Notes: generated by a model not told the origin, from the letters alone. 64,000 nt of DNA from Paeniglutamicibacter psychrophenolicus (GCF_017876575.1 NZ_JAGIOE010000001.1:620001-684000); one strand, 5' to 3'; counted from the stretch's first letter, positions 1 to 10,122 are shown. Translations and numbers: made by a program.

Positions 1-1468
1 TGGATGGGCGGGGCCATGAACGCGTCGACACGGTCGCCAACGTGTAGTCGCTGTATGCAGTCCTTCTACGCATACCGACTGCAGAACATCGACGAGGCCG
101 ATCTGTGGATCCTTCTCCTGGCTTCCGGCTGCAAGTGATGGCAATGTCCGATGGGAAGGCACTCAGGGCCCATCCCCGGCACGCCCCGCACCTCATGCCG
201 GAAAGAGGCAGGGTGGGTTCCATCCGGGGCCTTACAGGCAGCTCCCAAGGACAATATTGCTGCCACCCAAGGACTATAGGCAGGCAGGCAAGCGCATTGT
301 TGGGCGAGGGAGCGATCGCGTCCAAGCGCTGCCAACGGCAAGCGACGAAGACCACTGACGAGACGAGATTGGCGGAGACGAGGAGCTGACGGCCATGCTT
401 CCGGAAAGCTGGTGCAGGGTATGTGGTTCCCGGACGACAGCGTGCCGGACGGGACTTGAGCCGGCAAGCCGCGTCGCGATGAACACCGGCGGGTTCACGA
501 AGCGGGGCAAAGGCCTTCTTCCCCCGGGTGCGTTCAGCATAGAGTCACCGGCAGTACCACTAAGACCGCGCCCACCTGGAATATCGGCCGAGGCAACGGG
601 GCTGGCCTCGGCCTCGGCCTTGAAAAGCGCTCTGATGGTCAGACTCCAGAGGAATGTCTTCCTGCGGGCCATTGGAGCCACTGGCTGCAATGTTGGGGGA
701 GCGGACTTCAACGGGACTTGAGCGGATGACGTCCCGAACGTGAGCCAATATATGGGCCTAGCTTTCCAAGCCGTCCAAGGACCAAAAGCTCGTCCGTGCA
801 GTGCTACGTACGAAACACGCAAGATGGGAATGGAGCATGAATCGATGTCAGGCTTCCGGACGCAACGAAGAACGTCTCTTGATGCGGGACCCATCCGGAC
901 GGGGGAGGGAACATCCGCCCGAGATCGCGCACCTCATGCACTGTCTCCGCGCAGGGATAACATGCACCGATGCCGGTTCCCCGGGACTGGATTCTTGGGT
1001 GCAGAAATTGAATGTCATCCTGCCACGGTGTTCAGCTGGGTTCCAGCGATTCGAGATCTTGCGCCCGGCCCGCGAGCACAAGAGGGAAGTCGAGCGCTTC
1101 GGCTCTCCATTCAGTTAATCAGGGACTACGGAGGGAACCCTTTGCACCCCGCATCTCGACGCAAAGGAATAGAGGATTTTCGCTTGGTCCAGTCCTCTTC
1201 GTGACCGGATCGGAGGTAGCTCGTGGCTGCAGAATTTCGAAGGAGCTGAACCGGAATCTGTGCGCTCTGGGCTTCCACTCACCGCGCCTCCGATTCCGCA
1301 AGGAAGCCGACGACGCTGGTTCTTCCCACAAGGGAAACGTTGGAATCGGAGGTGCGGCAGTGGGTACCTCAGCTCAGGAAGTCTCCCCACAGTGACCACC
1401 GACGGTTCGATTCGACTTCAGGCAATATTCATCGGGCGTGAATCAGCGTTCGAAATTTCGCCTGGGAA

Positions 1469-1484
1469 TGTTTCACGTGAAACG
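1469..1484. other. parS: parS centromere site 1 (one mismatch)
   Basis: Matches the 16-bp ParB-binding palindrome TGTTTCACGTGAAACA at 15 of 16 positions; the last base is G instead of A. It is the first of three sites spaced 88 and 80 bp apart. ParB nucleates here for origin segregation and condensin loading in most bacteria. Confidence 0.93.
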
Positions 1485-1556
1485 CGGGGGATGCCGAACC
1501 GGCCTCCCCTTGCCCTACGGCGACTGCCGCGGGGATCTCGAACGGGGGCCCGAAAG

Positions 1557-1572
1557 TGTTTCACGTGAAACA
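1557..1572. other. parS: parS centromere site 2 (perfect)
   Basis: Perfect 16-bp parS palindrome TGTTTCACGTGAAACA. It is not inside any convincing gene. Confidence 0.97.
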
Positions 1573-1636
1573 AGGAGGAGGCAGGGACCGGTGACCCGCG
1601 CGAGAGCGCTCACCTTTACTCAAGCTGCGGGGCGTT

Positions 1637-1652
1637 TGTTTCACGTGAAACA
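1637..1652. other. parS: parS centromere site 3 (perfect)
   Basis: Perfect 16-bp parS palindrome, third of the cluster. Three sites in 184 bp mark this as an origin-proximal segregation locus. parA and parB themselves are not in the window. Confidence 0.97.
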
Positions 1653-4611
1653 ACACGGAGTTTTCAAGGTCGTCGGCCTGAGCCGACCCCGATAGTCTCG
1701 GGGATCCTGGTCGGATCGTGCCATGGGCCTATCTCGACATTATCGAGGCTCAGGCAGGTCCATGCAGGCGGGCAGTGCGGCGGCAATGATGTGCAAGCAG
1801 GCGAGTGCCTGTGCCGAATCGGCTGATAGCTCCGGGTAGTTGCCTTGCACCCGCCGACACACCTCCGCAAGCGCAGGTCACTCTTGATGCCGCGGAAGCA
1901 CAGACCTGCCCGCCTGCTGCGCCGGATTGGCGTGATGGTCAACGGGGACAGCCGTGCCAGGTCTGAGTGGAGCTGGGTGCACGTCTACGACTGCACACAT
2001 ACGAGGCACAAGGGCGCCTTGTGGCGTCACGGGGAGACGGAGCATGAAGAGCGAGTCAGGAAATTGCGAAGTCTCGCGGCTGTTGATGGCCCCGCAAACA
2101 CGTCCCTCGAGAGCCGGAGAGTTCCCCACCGAACCTGGCGGCGCCGGACCAAATACGCGGTGTCTCGAACAGGCGGCGGAGCGACCACGTCACCAGTGGC
2201 CGCCCCTGCCGGCGGAGGCCGTAATCATCGGGATTGCATGCCCTCGCTCTGGTGGTGGAGATCGATTGCGCACTCTCAACCGGGCGGAGAACAGGGAACC
2301 AAGGGAGTCTGCTCAGTGGAATGGTTAAGAAGTTCACTGCCAGATCGGTCAGTCGGGGCCATGGGACAGGGAGCCTCGCCCAGCACCCATGGGCACAGGC
2401 AGGGCGAAGTCTGGATGCTGGAGCGGGCGCGGATCGGCAGTGGCCGCATTTCGGGCAAGTGCTCGCTGGTTTTCGTTGGGAACCACTGTTGTCTGGCGCG
2501 TGATCCAGGTCTGGCACTGAGCAAGCAGGGACGACGCCGAGAATGACGGTGCCCCCACAACTCCCAGACGAGTATTTGATCGGCCAGGGATCCGTAAAGG
2601 GCAAGAGGGAGAGCATCCCTGGAAGGGCGCAAATGACCCCTGGCGCAGCAGTAAAGGTACGAGGCGGCCACAGCTACTGTAGGCATCCGACGAATCCGTG
2701 ACGTGCATGCACCTGGCGTGGAAGAGAAGCATCCGCCAGCCCAGGCCCGTCCCTGGATGCCACGAAATTGTTGGCCGGGGGTGGAGAGCACTTTTCACTT
2801 GCCCGAGGCGTGGTTGCTGAGTGGACCCGCCAGGAAGCTGTTCCTCATGACTTTGAAACCCAAGGAACGTCGTTGCCGATCCGCCCCGATGCTTCATTGC
2901 TAAGCGATATCAGCCGAAGGGCTGGGCCCTACGATGGGACGGCAGTGGTCATTCCCACGCGAAGATCATGGATCGGCTCCTCCGCAACAAGTCGTGGATT
3001 GAACCAAGAACCTTCACCATGGGCGAGAAGGCCTGCCCGGACTTCTGTCGGATGGCTGGAACCCGGACGGGTCAACAGTTCCCTGCAGCTGAATATTTGC
3101 TGCTGTGGGGCCAGCAATATTGCCAGTGGTGACCATCCCGGGAAAACGCGAATATTCTCCATGGGAGCCACCAATGGCATGGCCGGGAGCCGCCTTGCCG
3201 TCGAGAGGTGGCCGCTGCCATGCCATGAGTCGGTCGGACCGGGGGCGGAACGATTGCCCGGGACAATCCGATCGGCGTTGCAAGGCCCCGGACCGGCATG
3301 GCCGGTTCAATCCTGCCGGCGCGGCGCCGCCGTTGCCGGGACCCGCCACCGGAATGTGCCTGCGCACGCTGCGTGGGCACATGTCACGCCGTCGCGGCCG
3401 GACGGTGTTCCGCCCGCAGCGCCCTCAGGCGGGCCGGTGCCCACGGTCCGGCCCCGGCGTCCACGACGACGCGGTCATGGGCCGGATCATCCACAACGCC
3501 CTCCGGATCGAGGCTGGAGGCTGCAACGTGCGTGTGAAGTTCGGCAGCGTTCAACATTGGTGGATCCGCCGGGGGCGGGTGGCTCCCATCCGGGCAGTTG
3601 CTGGCCCCCAACGGCAATATCGCTGGCTCCCAGGCACAATAATGGGTGGCCCCCAAAGCGTCGAATACTCACAGCGGAGGTTCCTGCTTCCAGCGGCAAT
3701 GTCCCCAAGGGGAAGCGCCATCAATACCCGCGAATATTCACTTAAGGAGACTCGACCTTTTCGAGTTCGGCCCCGCGACCAAGTGGGTGGCGACCGTCGC
3801 TCCATGAGCGAACCTGGACACAAATCATCCAGGTGCTTCGAGAACCTCGGATCATGTGGCAGCGGCCGATGATGGAAGTGCCTCTCGTGGCCGAGCCGTT
3901 CCAGTGATCCTGTAGCGGGACCCAGAAACCGGCAGCACCCGTGGTTGCTGTATGCCTCCGGCACCGCGCCGGCGTTGGTGAGCTTCCCGGAGATGATCTG
4001 CGGACCCGAAAACGTCGATTTTTGGCGACATGGGAGGCATGGAACAATCTGGGTGGTGATGGTCAGGGAGCCCACATTGGCACCGAGACCGTGGACCAGG
4101 CTTTGCCCTGGAAGGCGAAAGCAGCTGGCGAGGCAAGAGTGGGCCAGCCGCTCCCGGGGCCGACGCCTTGTCGGCTCTGGGGCATTCGACTCTGGGCGGG
4201 ACAGATGTTCGCGGAGGATGATTCCGTGAATCTCACTTGCAGCGGGTCGTCGACGGAAGCCGCGGACGTTGGCAAATCTGTTCCGAACCTCGTTTGGGAA
4301 CGAAGTGGAGCCAGCACGGCTGCAAGCGCAAACAGGTCCTTCGATTCGGTGCCCGCCCAAGTGGGCGTATCGAATACTCCAGATGCCGACCGTTTTCCCT
4401 TGTTCGGTGGATCCTCTGAAACCTTCCAACTGCAGAAGGGTCAACATCGTTCGGGGTCATAACTGCCCGGATCGTAGGTGAGAACAGGGAGAAACTGGAA
4501 TTTTTCGAAAGATCAATGATAAACAAGTGATATAGTTTGTTTTCAATTGTAGCTTGTCCCAGTGTCCATCGTTGGCTGCAACTGTCTCACCCTGGTGGGA
4601 GGTAGGGCCTT

Positions 4612-4654
4612 AAAAAGCTCGGTGCAGCCATCCCGAGGGAGTGGCTGCACCGAG
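4612..4654 (-). terminator. Intrinsic terminator of trxB-trxA
   Basis: Perfect 13-bp inverted repeat (arms 4618-4630 and 4642-4654, 11-nt loop). Read on the minus strand it is followed by a T run (CTTTTTAA). It lies 22 nt beyond the trxA stop codon. Confidence 0.9.
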
Positions 4655-4675
4655 TGGACAGAAAAGTCGCGGGCC

Positions 4676-4999
4676 TTACAGGTAAGCTGCGAATTCCTTT
4701 TCAAGGACCGGCTTCGGCTTGGCGCCGATCGAGGTGGCAACGTGCTCGCCGCCCTGGAAGACGTAGACGGCCGGGATGCTGGTGATGCCGTACTTGGCGG
4801 CGATCGCCGGGTTGTCGTCGACGTTGATCTTGACGACGTCGATCTTCTCGGCGTGCTCTGCGGCGATCTGCTCGAGGATCGGGGTCAGCTGGCGGCACGG
4901 TCCGCACCACTCTGCCCAGAAATCGACGATAACTGGCTTGGTGGCCTCGAGGACCTCGGCCTGGAAAGTTGCGTCGGTGACGTCTTTGGTCTGGCTCAT
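4676..4999 (-). CDS. trxA: Thioredoxin
   Basis: Cytoplasmic thiol-disulfide reductant of 107 residues, the normal length of the family. The active-site motif W-C-G-P-C is at residues 31-35 and the cis-proline loop (T-S-I-P-A) near residue 75. I take the ATG at 4999 as the start because GAAAGG lies 8 nt upstream; a GTG three codons earlier would sit on top of that ribosome binding site. It follows trxB by 49 nt on the same strand, so the two form a trxB-trxA operon in which the upstream gene encodes the enzyme that reduces this protein. A strong terminator follows. Identification is secure. Confidence 0.97.
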   Translation of the reverse strand: MSQTKDVTDATFQAEVLEATKPVIVDFWAEWCGPCRQLTPILEQIAAEHAEKIDVVKINVDDNPAIAAKYGITSIPAVYVFQGGEHVATSIGAKPKPVLEKEFAAYL

Positions 5000-5048
5000 G
5001 GCCTGCACCTTTCGTTAAGGATCTCTTCCCCGTTCTGGGGAAAGAAAA

Positions 5049-6032
5049 TTAGTTGGAGACTGAAACTGCGTTTGCGGTTGCTGCGGCTTCGACATCGGCA
5101 AGGTAGTGCTCGACGTCAAGGGCGGCGGCGCAGCCCGAACCGGCGGCCGTGATGGCCTGGCGGTAGGAGGCATCGATGACATCGCCCGCGGCGAAGACGC
5201 CCGGCAGGCTGGTCTTCGAGGTGCGGCCCTCGACGGCGATGGTGCCCTCGGCGGTCAGGTCCAGGACGTCCTTGACGAGGTCGGTGCGTGGGTCGTTGCC
5301 GATGGCCACGAACATTCCGGTGACCGGAACGTCCTGGCGGGCATCGGTCTTGAGGTTGCGCAGGGTCATGCCGGTGACCTTCTGCTCGCCGGTGATGCCG
5401 ACGACCTCGGAGTCCCAGATGAATTCGATCTTCGGGTGTGCCAGGGCGCGGTCGGCCATGATCTTGGAGGCGCGCAGGGTGTCGCGGCGGTGCACCACGG
5501 TGACCTTGGAGGCGAACTTGGTCAGGAAGAGGGCTTCCTCCATGGCGGAGTCGCCACCGCCGATGACGGCGATTTCCTGGTCGCGGAAGAAGAAGCCGTC
5601 GCAGGTCGCGCACCAGGAGACGCCGTGGCCGGCCAGGCGCTTCTCGTCGGGCAGGCCGATCTCGCGGTAGGCGGAGCCGGTGGAAAGGATCACGGCGTGG
5701 GCACGGTAAACGGTGCCGTCGCCCAGGGTGACGACCTTGACGTCCCCGGCCAGTTCGACGGCGGTGACGTCGTCAAAGAGTATCTCGGCGCCGAAGCGCT
5801 CGGCCTGCTTCTGCATGTTGTCCATCAGGTCCGGGCCCATGATGCCCTCGGGGAAGCCCGGGAAGTTTTCCACGTCGGTGGTGTTCATGAGCTCGCCGCC
5901 GGCGGTCACCGAACCGGCGATGACCAAGGGCTTCATGTTGGCACGTGCCGTGTAGACGGCAGCGGTGTAGCCCGCGGGGCCGGACCCGATGATGATGACG
6001 TTGCGGATGGCGTCTTGTGCTTCTGTGGCCAC
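5049..6032 (-). CDS. trxB: Thioredoxin-disulfide reductase (NADPH, FAD)
   Basis: Flavoenzyme of 327 residues passing electrons from NADPH to thioredoxin. The FAD-binding G-S-G-P-A-G is at residues 16-21, the redox-active C-A-T-C at 141-144, and the NADPH-binding G-G-G-D-S-A at about 158-163. The FAD-contacting G-D-V near the C-terminus is also present. The length matches the bacterial low-molecular-weight class. The start is GTG at 6032, with AAAGG 11 nt upstream. It is first of a two-gene operon with trxA. The order murJ/pseudokinase-trxB-trxA is conserved across actinobacteria near the replication origin. Confidence 0.97.
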   Translation of the reverse strand: MATEAQDAIRNVIIIGSGPAGYTAAVYTARANMKPLVIAGSVTAGGELMNTTDVENFPGFPEGIMGPDLMDNMQKQAERFGAEILFDDVTAVELAGDVKVVTLGDGTVYRAHAVILSTGSAYREIGLPDEKRLAGHGVSWCATCDGFFFRDQEIAVIGGGDSAMEEALFLTKFASKVTVVHRRDTLRASKIMADRALAHPKIEFIWDSEVVGITGEQKVTGMTLRNLKTDARQDVPVTGMFVAIGNDPRTDLVKDVLDLTAEGTIAVEGRTSKTSLPGVFAAGDVIDASYRQAITAAGSGCAAALDVEHYLADVEAAATANAVSVSN

Positions 6033-6141
6033 GGGTGCGTGAACCTTTCATGAGTGCGGTCTTGTTTCAAACACACCGCGGGGAAGAGGGGCTATGCGGC
6101 ATAACAGCGAATGCCTTGGTGGTATTCCCGGCCCTGTCCGG

Positions 6142-7716
6142 CTAGGAGACGCGGAACTCGCCGATCTGCAGTCCGTACGGGCGTGAGGCGTTGGCCCCCG
6201 ACGCGCGGCGCGGCAGCTCGGTGACGTTCAGGAACACGTATTGCCCCTGGGCGCTGGCGTCATCTTCGCCGCTGACCGGTACGGTGACCGTCGGACCCGT
6301 GAAGGAACCGCTGGAAACCATCTTGGCATCGGAAAGGTTGTTGGTCTTGCCCACGCGGATCTCGAAGGAACCGCCGGAGCCGTTGAGGCCCTCGAGCTGG
6401 ATCTCGGAGATGTCGGACTGCTTCTTCAGCTCCACGATGAACACCATGTTGGAGGCCAGGCCGCCGAACTGCGGGGACGTGTAGGAGTAGGACTTGTACA
6501 GGCTCGCCGGGTTGCCGTCGATGGCCTTGGCCAGCGTGTTGTCGGTGTCCGAGTTGAGGTCCTGGTTTCCGGGGACCAGGCGCGTGATGTCCGCGATCTT
6601 CGGCTTGACCGCCTCGGCGCTGGGGGACTGCGAGGTCTCCCCGCTGGCGCTGCCTGATTCGGTTGCGCTCTGCGTGGGGGTGCCGGTGGCCACGGGGGAG
6701 GGCTTGCCTCCGCCGAGGGTGTTGTAGGCGAAGACGACGGCCAGCACCAGGACGGCGCAGAGCAGGGCGCCGACCAGCAGGCGCGTGGTCTTCTTGCCGC
6801 CCTCGCCGGCTTCCTCGTCCTCGTATTCGTCGGCAAGCGGCTCCGAATAGGACTGGGCCGCCACCGGGAAGCTGGAGGGCACTCGCTGGCCCGATTCGTC
6901 GACGGTGATGCCGCGGGACTTCTGTGCCGCGGCCAGGGCGGCCGCCGAGGTCACCACGGGCTCCTCGGCGTGGTCCGGCTGCTCCATCCGGGTGACCTTG
7001 GGTGCGGGCTTGACGACGGGCGGAGCCGGGGGAGTGACGGGCGCTGCCATGGTGGCCGCGGGGGCCTCGGGGGAGGGGACAACCGGGGCCGCGGGCGACG
7101 GTGCCGAGGATGCGGGCACCGCGGGTGCCTGTTCGGTGCTCGAGCCCACCGTGGCGGGCGGCGCGACGGGCGCTGCCGCCGGGGGGACCTGCCTGCCGCG
7201 GGTGAAACGGCCCTTGATGTTGTTCAGCTTCTCGTTGAGGCTGATCTCCGGAAGCCTGTCCAGCATGGCCGGACGCTGCTCTTCCTGGGCGCGCTGGTCC
7301 TCGTAGTACTCGGCGTCGTCCTCGTAGCTCGCTGGCTCCGAGGAGCGGGACACGCCAAAGATCTCGGTGCCCAGGGTGTCGGTGTAGAACGGCTCGACGT
7401 ACGTCGAGTCGGCCTGGACCACCAGGTCAAGGAGGTCGGCCGGCTCCGCGAGGTTTGTCACCAGATAGGTGTTGCCCTCGGAAATGCCGAGGTCAAGGAC
7501 CTGCACCGCGGCGTAACGTTCACCGGTGGCGATTTCGCGCGCGCTCGTGGCCAGCTGCGAGGCATTGGCCGTTGAACCGACGAGTATGCTCACCGGACGG
7601 TTGAGCACCTGGTCGATGCCACTGAGTACCTGGTCTCCGTCTGCCGAGGTCAAGACCGATTCGGTCACCTGGTAGCGGCCGCCAAGCACGGCGCCAGCGT
7701 CGATGGGCTGCGACAC
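6142..7716 (-). CDS. Membrane pseudokinase-like protein with C-terminal sugar-binding-like domain, next to murJ
   Basis: 524 residues. Residues 1-125 resemble the N-lobe of Ser/Thr kinases (GGRYQVTESV, then strands), but the glycine loop is degenerate and I see no H-R-D or D-F-G motif, so it cannot be an active kinase. A Pro/Ala-rich acidic linker (about 175-305) leads to one transmembrane segment (about 312-331) and an outer Ser/Thr-rich stretch. The C-terminal beta domain (about 385-524) resembles the discoidin-like domain in mycobacterial Rv3910. In Mycobacterium, MurJ and such a pseudokinase are one polypeptide, and the phosphorylated pseudokinase recruits FhaA. Here it is a separate gene 143 nt downstream of murJ on the same strand. 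A role in controlling lipid II export is inference from that family. Confidence 0.75.
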   Translation of the reverse strand: MSQPIDAGAVLGGRYQVTESVLTSADGDQVLSGIDQVLNRPVSILVGSTANASQLATSAREIATGERYAAVQVLDLGISEGNTYLVTNLAEPADLLDLVVQADSTYVEPFYTDTLGTEIFGVSRSSEPASYEDDAEYYEDQRAQEEQRPAMLDRLPEISLNEKLNNIKGRFTRGRQVPPAAAPVAPPATVGSSTEQAPAVPASSAPSPAAPVVPSPEAPAATMAAPVTPPAPPVVKPAPKVTRMEQPDHAEEPVVTSAAALAAAQKSRGITVDESGQRVPSSFPVAAQSYSEPLADEYEDEEAGEGGKKTTRLLVGALLCAVLVLAVVFAYNTLGGGKPSPVATGTPTQSATESGSASGETSQSPSAEAVKPKIADITRLVPGNQDLNSDTDNTLAKAIDGNPASLYKSYSYTSPQFGGLASNMVFIVELKKQSDISEIQLEGLNGSGGSFEIRVGKTNNLSDAKMVSSGSFTGPTVTVPVSGEDDASAQGQYVFLNVTELPRRASGANASRPYGLQIGEFRVS

Positions 7717-7859
7717 GATTCCCTCCCGGGATTACTTTGCGTTGCCGGCACCCTCATGGGTGCCCCGTTCCATGTTACCGGGCCGGGGATGGGAATTCGT
7801 GAAGAGCAAGCCCGATGTCGCCGGTGCGGCGGGCACGCGAAGCCCGCTTGCGAAGGCAC

Positions 7860-9593
7860 CTAGCGCCGCAGCACAGGGATCCGGCGGGCCAGCGGGCCGA
7901 GGAAATTATCCAGCTCCTCGGAGCGGATCAGCCGCAGCAAGACGATGTAGACCACGGCCATGACGGAACCGACGACGGCAATCGAAATGATGGCCGAACC
8001 GATGGAACTCCATGCGAATCCCCAGCTGTATCCGCCCAGCAGCCACAGCACCCCGGCGCCCGCCATGCCCGAAAGGGCGGCCATCACACCGATCCGCACA
8101 TAGCTGTCGATCACCTGGGCGACGCCGTAGTCCCCGTAGCGGCGGACGACCAGAACGTGCGCGATCACCGCGGAGAGCACGTTGGTCGCCCCGTAGATCA
8201 GGGCCACGGCCCGGGCGATCTCCGTCGCAGGCAGGACCTGCACCGCACCGAAGGCCAGCACGACGCACAGCACGGCGATGACCGTTTGGATCAACATGGG
8301 CGTCTTGGTGTCCTCCTCGGCGAAGAAGACCCGGATCATGAAGAAGTGGATCGACTTGAACGGCAGCCCCAGCGTGGTGAGCAGCAGCAGCTGGCCGATG
8401 GCGGCGCCCTGCAGCATCGCGGTGGAGGAACTGCCGGCAAACAGCCGGCCCAGCGGCCCGGCGAGCACGATGAAGGCCACCGTGGCAAAGACGATCGGCA
8501 CGGCGGTTGTACGCAATCCGCGGGAGAGCAACGGTGCGATGTCCCCGCGGCGCTTCTCGTGGAAGGCCTTGGTGAATTCGTTGAAGAGCATCGTGGCCAG
8601 GGTGAGGGCAAAGATCGAGTGCGGCAGCACCGTGATCAGCTGGGAGGTGTTCAGCGCCTGCTCGCCGGGAATGTTGGCGCCGCCGAAGGGCATGCCCTCA
8701 CGGGCATTGGTGGCGGCGGAGACGAACTTCGAGTTCACCAGCGAGGCGATGTTGCCGACCATCATCGAGCCCAGGGTCCACGCGGCAAGCTTGCCCACGT
8801 GGCGCAGGCCCATGCCGCGCCAGGAAAAGTCCGGGCGCAGGTTCAGCCCGATGCGGCGCAGCGGCAGGAACAGGGCCAGGGCCTGGACGACGATGCCCAG
8901 GGTGGCTCCACCGGCCAGCAGGACCGTTTGGGAGCTCGTCCAGCCATCCAACTGGTCGTTCCCGCCGCCGTAGGAGCCAAAGAGGACGATGAACGTGCCG
9001 ATGGTGAGGATCTGCACCACGTTGTTGGCCACCGGTGACCACATGTAGGCGGTGAAGCGGTTGTGGGCGTTGAGCACCTGGCCGATGACCGCATAGACGC
9101 CGTAGAAGAAGATCTGCGGCAGGCACCAGTAGGCGAACGTGGTTCCCATGGCGATCATGGGTTCGGTCCAGTTGAGGGTCAGCACCTTGATCAGCGGCCC
9201 GGCCATGGAAACGAGCAGCACCGTGGCCAGGCCCATCACCACGATGGTGAGGGTCACCAGCTTGGAGGTGTACGCCGAACCGCGGTCGGAGGCCTTCGAG
9301 GCCTTGATGAGCTGGGGGACCAGCACCACGTTGAAGATGCCGCCGGCCAGCAGCATGAAGATGATCGTCGGGATGACATTCGCCTTCTCGAAGATGTCGG
9401 CCATCGTGGTGCTCGAGCCGATGGCAACGGCCAGCAGCGCGGTGCGGATGAATCCGAGAATGCGCGAGACCATGGTGCCCGAGGCCATCAGGGCATAGGC
9501 CTTGGACTGGCGTTGGGCCTGTTGCTCTGCCGGCGCGTGCGGGATCTTGGGTGGCGTGCCTGGGCGCGCGGGGTGCTTAGATACCTGGGACAT
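7860..9593 (-). CDS. murJ: Lipid II flippase, MviN/MurJ family
   Basis: 577 residues if started at ATG 9593; an in-frame ATG at 9638 would add 15 residues, and neither has a clear ribosome binding site. The protein begins with a short polar segment, then the family N-terminus (ALMASGTMVSRILGFIRTAL), followed by about 14 hydrophobic segments typical of MOP-superfamily flippases. It moves the peptidoglycan precursor lipid II across the membrane. The first codons overlap the end of the Nudix gene (9579), so the two are translationally coupled. Unlike Mycobacterium there is no fused kinase-like tail; that part is the separate downstream gene at 6142-7716. Confidence 0.95.
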   Translation of the reverse strand: MSQVSKHPARPGTPPKIPHAPAEQQAQRQSKAYALMASGTMVSRILGFIRTALLAVAIGSSTTMADIFEKANVIPTIIFMLLAGGIFNVVLVPQLIKASKASDRGSAYTSKLVTLTIVVMGLATVLLVSMAGPLIKVLTLNWTEPMIAMGTTFAYWCLPQIFFYGVYAVIGQVLNAHNRFTAYMWSPVANNVVQILTIGTFIVLFGSYGGGNDQLDGWTSSQTVLLAGGATLGIVVQALALFLPLRRIGLNLRPDFSWRGMGLRHVGKLAAWTLGSMMVGNIASLVNSKFVSAATNAREGMPFGGANIPGEQALNTSQLITVLPHSIFALTLATMLFNEFTKAFHEKRRGDIAPLLSRGLRTTAVPIVFATVAFIVLAGPLGRLFAGSSSTAMLQGAAIGQLLLLTTLGLPFKSIHFFMIRVFFAEEDTKTPMLIQTVIAVLCVVLAFGAVQVLPATEIARAVALIYGATNVLSAVIAHVLVVRRYGDYGVAQVIDSYVRIGVMAALSGMAGAGVLWLLGGYSWGFAWSSIGSAIISIAVVGSVMAVVYIVLLRLIRSEELDNFLGPLARRIPVLRR

Positions 9594-10122
9594 AGTTGGG
9601 GAGTACTTCGCGCGCAAGATCGGCGATGCGCCGCTCATTGGGGAAGGACAGGCGTTTGCCTAGATCGAGCAGGGGAACCCAGGCCACGTCCACGGCTTCG
9701 TGGTCGGGGTCGTTTTCAATGGTCAGTTCGCCGCCCGTGGCACGCAGCAGGAAATGGTGCACGGTCTTGTGGACGCGGTAGTTGGTGACGGTGAACCAGT
9801 AGTCGACAGAGCCAAGCGGTGCCAGGATGTCCCCGGCGATCCCGGTTTCTTCCTCGATCTCGCGCACCGCGGCCTCTTCGTTGGTTTCCACGCCCTCGGG
9901 GTGTCCCTTGGGCAGGCACCATTCGAGCCGTCCGCCGCGGTTGTAGCGGGCAATGATGGCCACCGGAAGGCTGGGAAGTGACGTGTCGATGACGACGCCG
10001 CCGGCCGAAACCTCTTCCACGGTGGGTAGCGGGTGGTGCCCGGGGCTCACCTGCGCCTGCGCATGCGCCATTGACGCAGTCAACGGCGTGCGCTTCGGGG
10101 CGCTGGGAACTGGATGAGCCAT
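9577..10122 (-). CDS. Nudix hydrolase
   Basis: 181 residues. The Nudix box is complete: G-H-P-E-G-V-E, seven residues, then R-E-I-E-E-E-T-G-I, at about residues 75-97. The fold binds divalent metal and hydrolyses nucleoside diphosphate derivatives; the substrate cannot be read from sequence. It corresponds in position to MutT4 (Rv3908) of Mycobacterium, divergent from pcnA and upstream of murJ. The start is ATG 10122; a GTG three codons earlier is possible. The stop codon overlaps the murJ start. In Mycobacterium another gene (Rv3909) lies between this gene and the flippase; it is missing here. Confidence 0.9.
   Translation of the reverse strand: MAHPVPSAPKRTPLTASMAHAQAQVSPGHHPLPTVEEVSAGGVVIDTSLPSLPVAIIARYNRGGRLEWCLPKGHPEGVETNEEAAVREIEEETGIAGDILAPLGSVDYWFTVTNYRVHKTVHHFLLRATGGELTIENDPDHEAVDVAWVPLLDLGKRLSFPNERRIADLAREVLPNYVPGI

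Larger units (their letters stand above)
1..4611. other. Gene-free region with parS sites and degenerate repeats
   Basis: I see no recognisable protein family in any frame over about 4.6 kb. The open frames are short, rich in Arg/Pro/Ser and mutually overlapping, as expected for non-coding high-GC DNA. What it does hold is three parS sites (1469-1652), an 11-bp inverted repeat (arms 1287-1297 and 1343-1353) and scattered degenerate units of about 22 nt around 235-290, 645-700, 3095-3180 and 3590-3740. The consensus is roughly GCYCCCA, then a few bases, then GGCAATATTGCTG, found on both strands. An AT-rich stretch lies at 4497-4555. A gene desert this long is unusual in a bacterial chromosome; its position next to parS and trxA suggests a segregation-related region. 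Confidence 0.6.

Noticed and set aside
740-1204. 154-codon open frame in the left gene desert
   Set aside because: No recognisable motif, overlapping frames of similar length on both strands, and no ribosome binding site.
5106-6053. Long plus-strand frame opposite trxB
   Set aside because: It is antisense to a certain gene; the Gly/Val/Asp-rich composition is the usual shadow of high-GC codon bias. Similar long frames opposite murJ, pcnA, fhs, uvrA, the ABC genes, panD/fadD and the Clp gene were dropped for the same reason.
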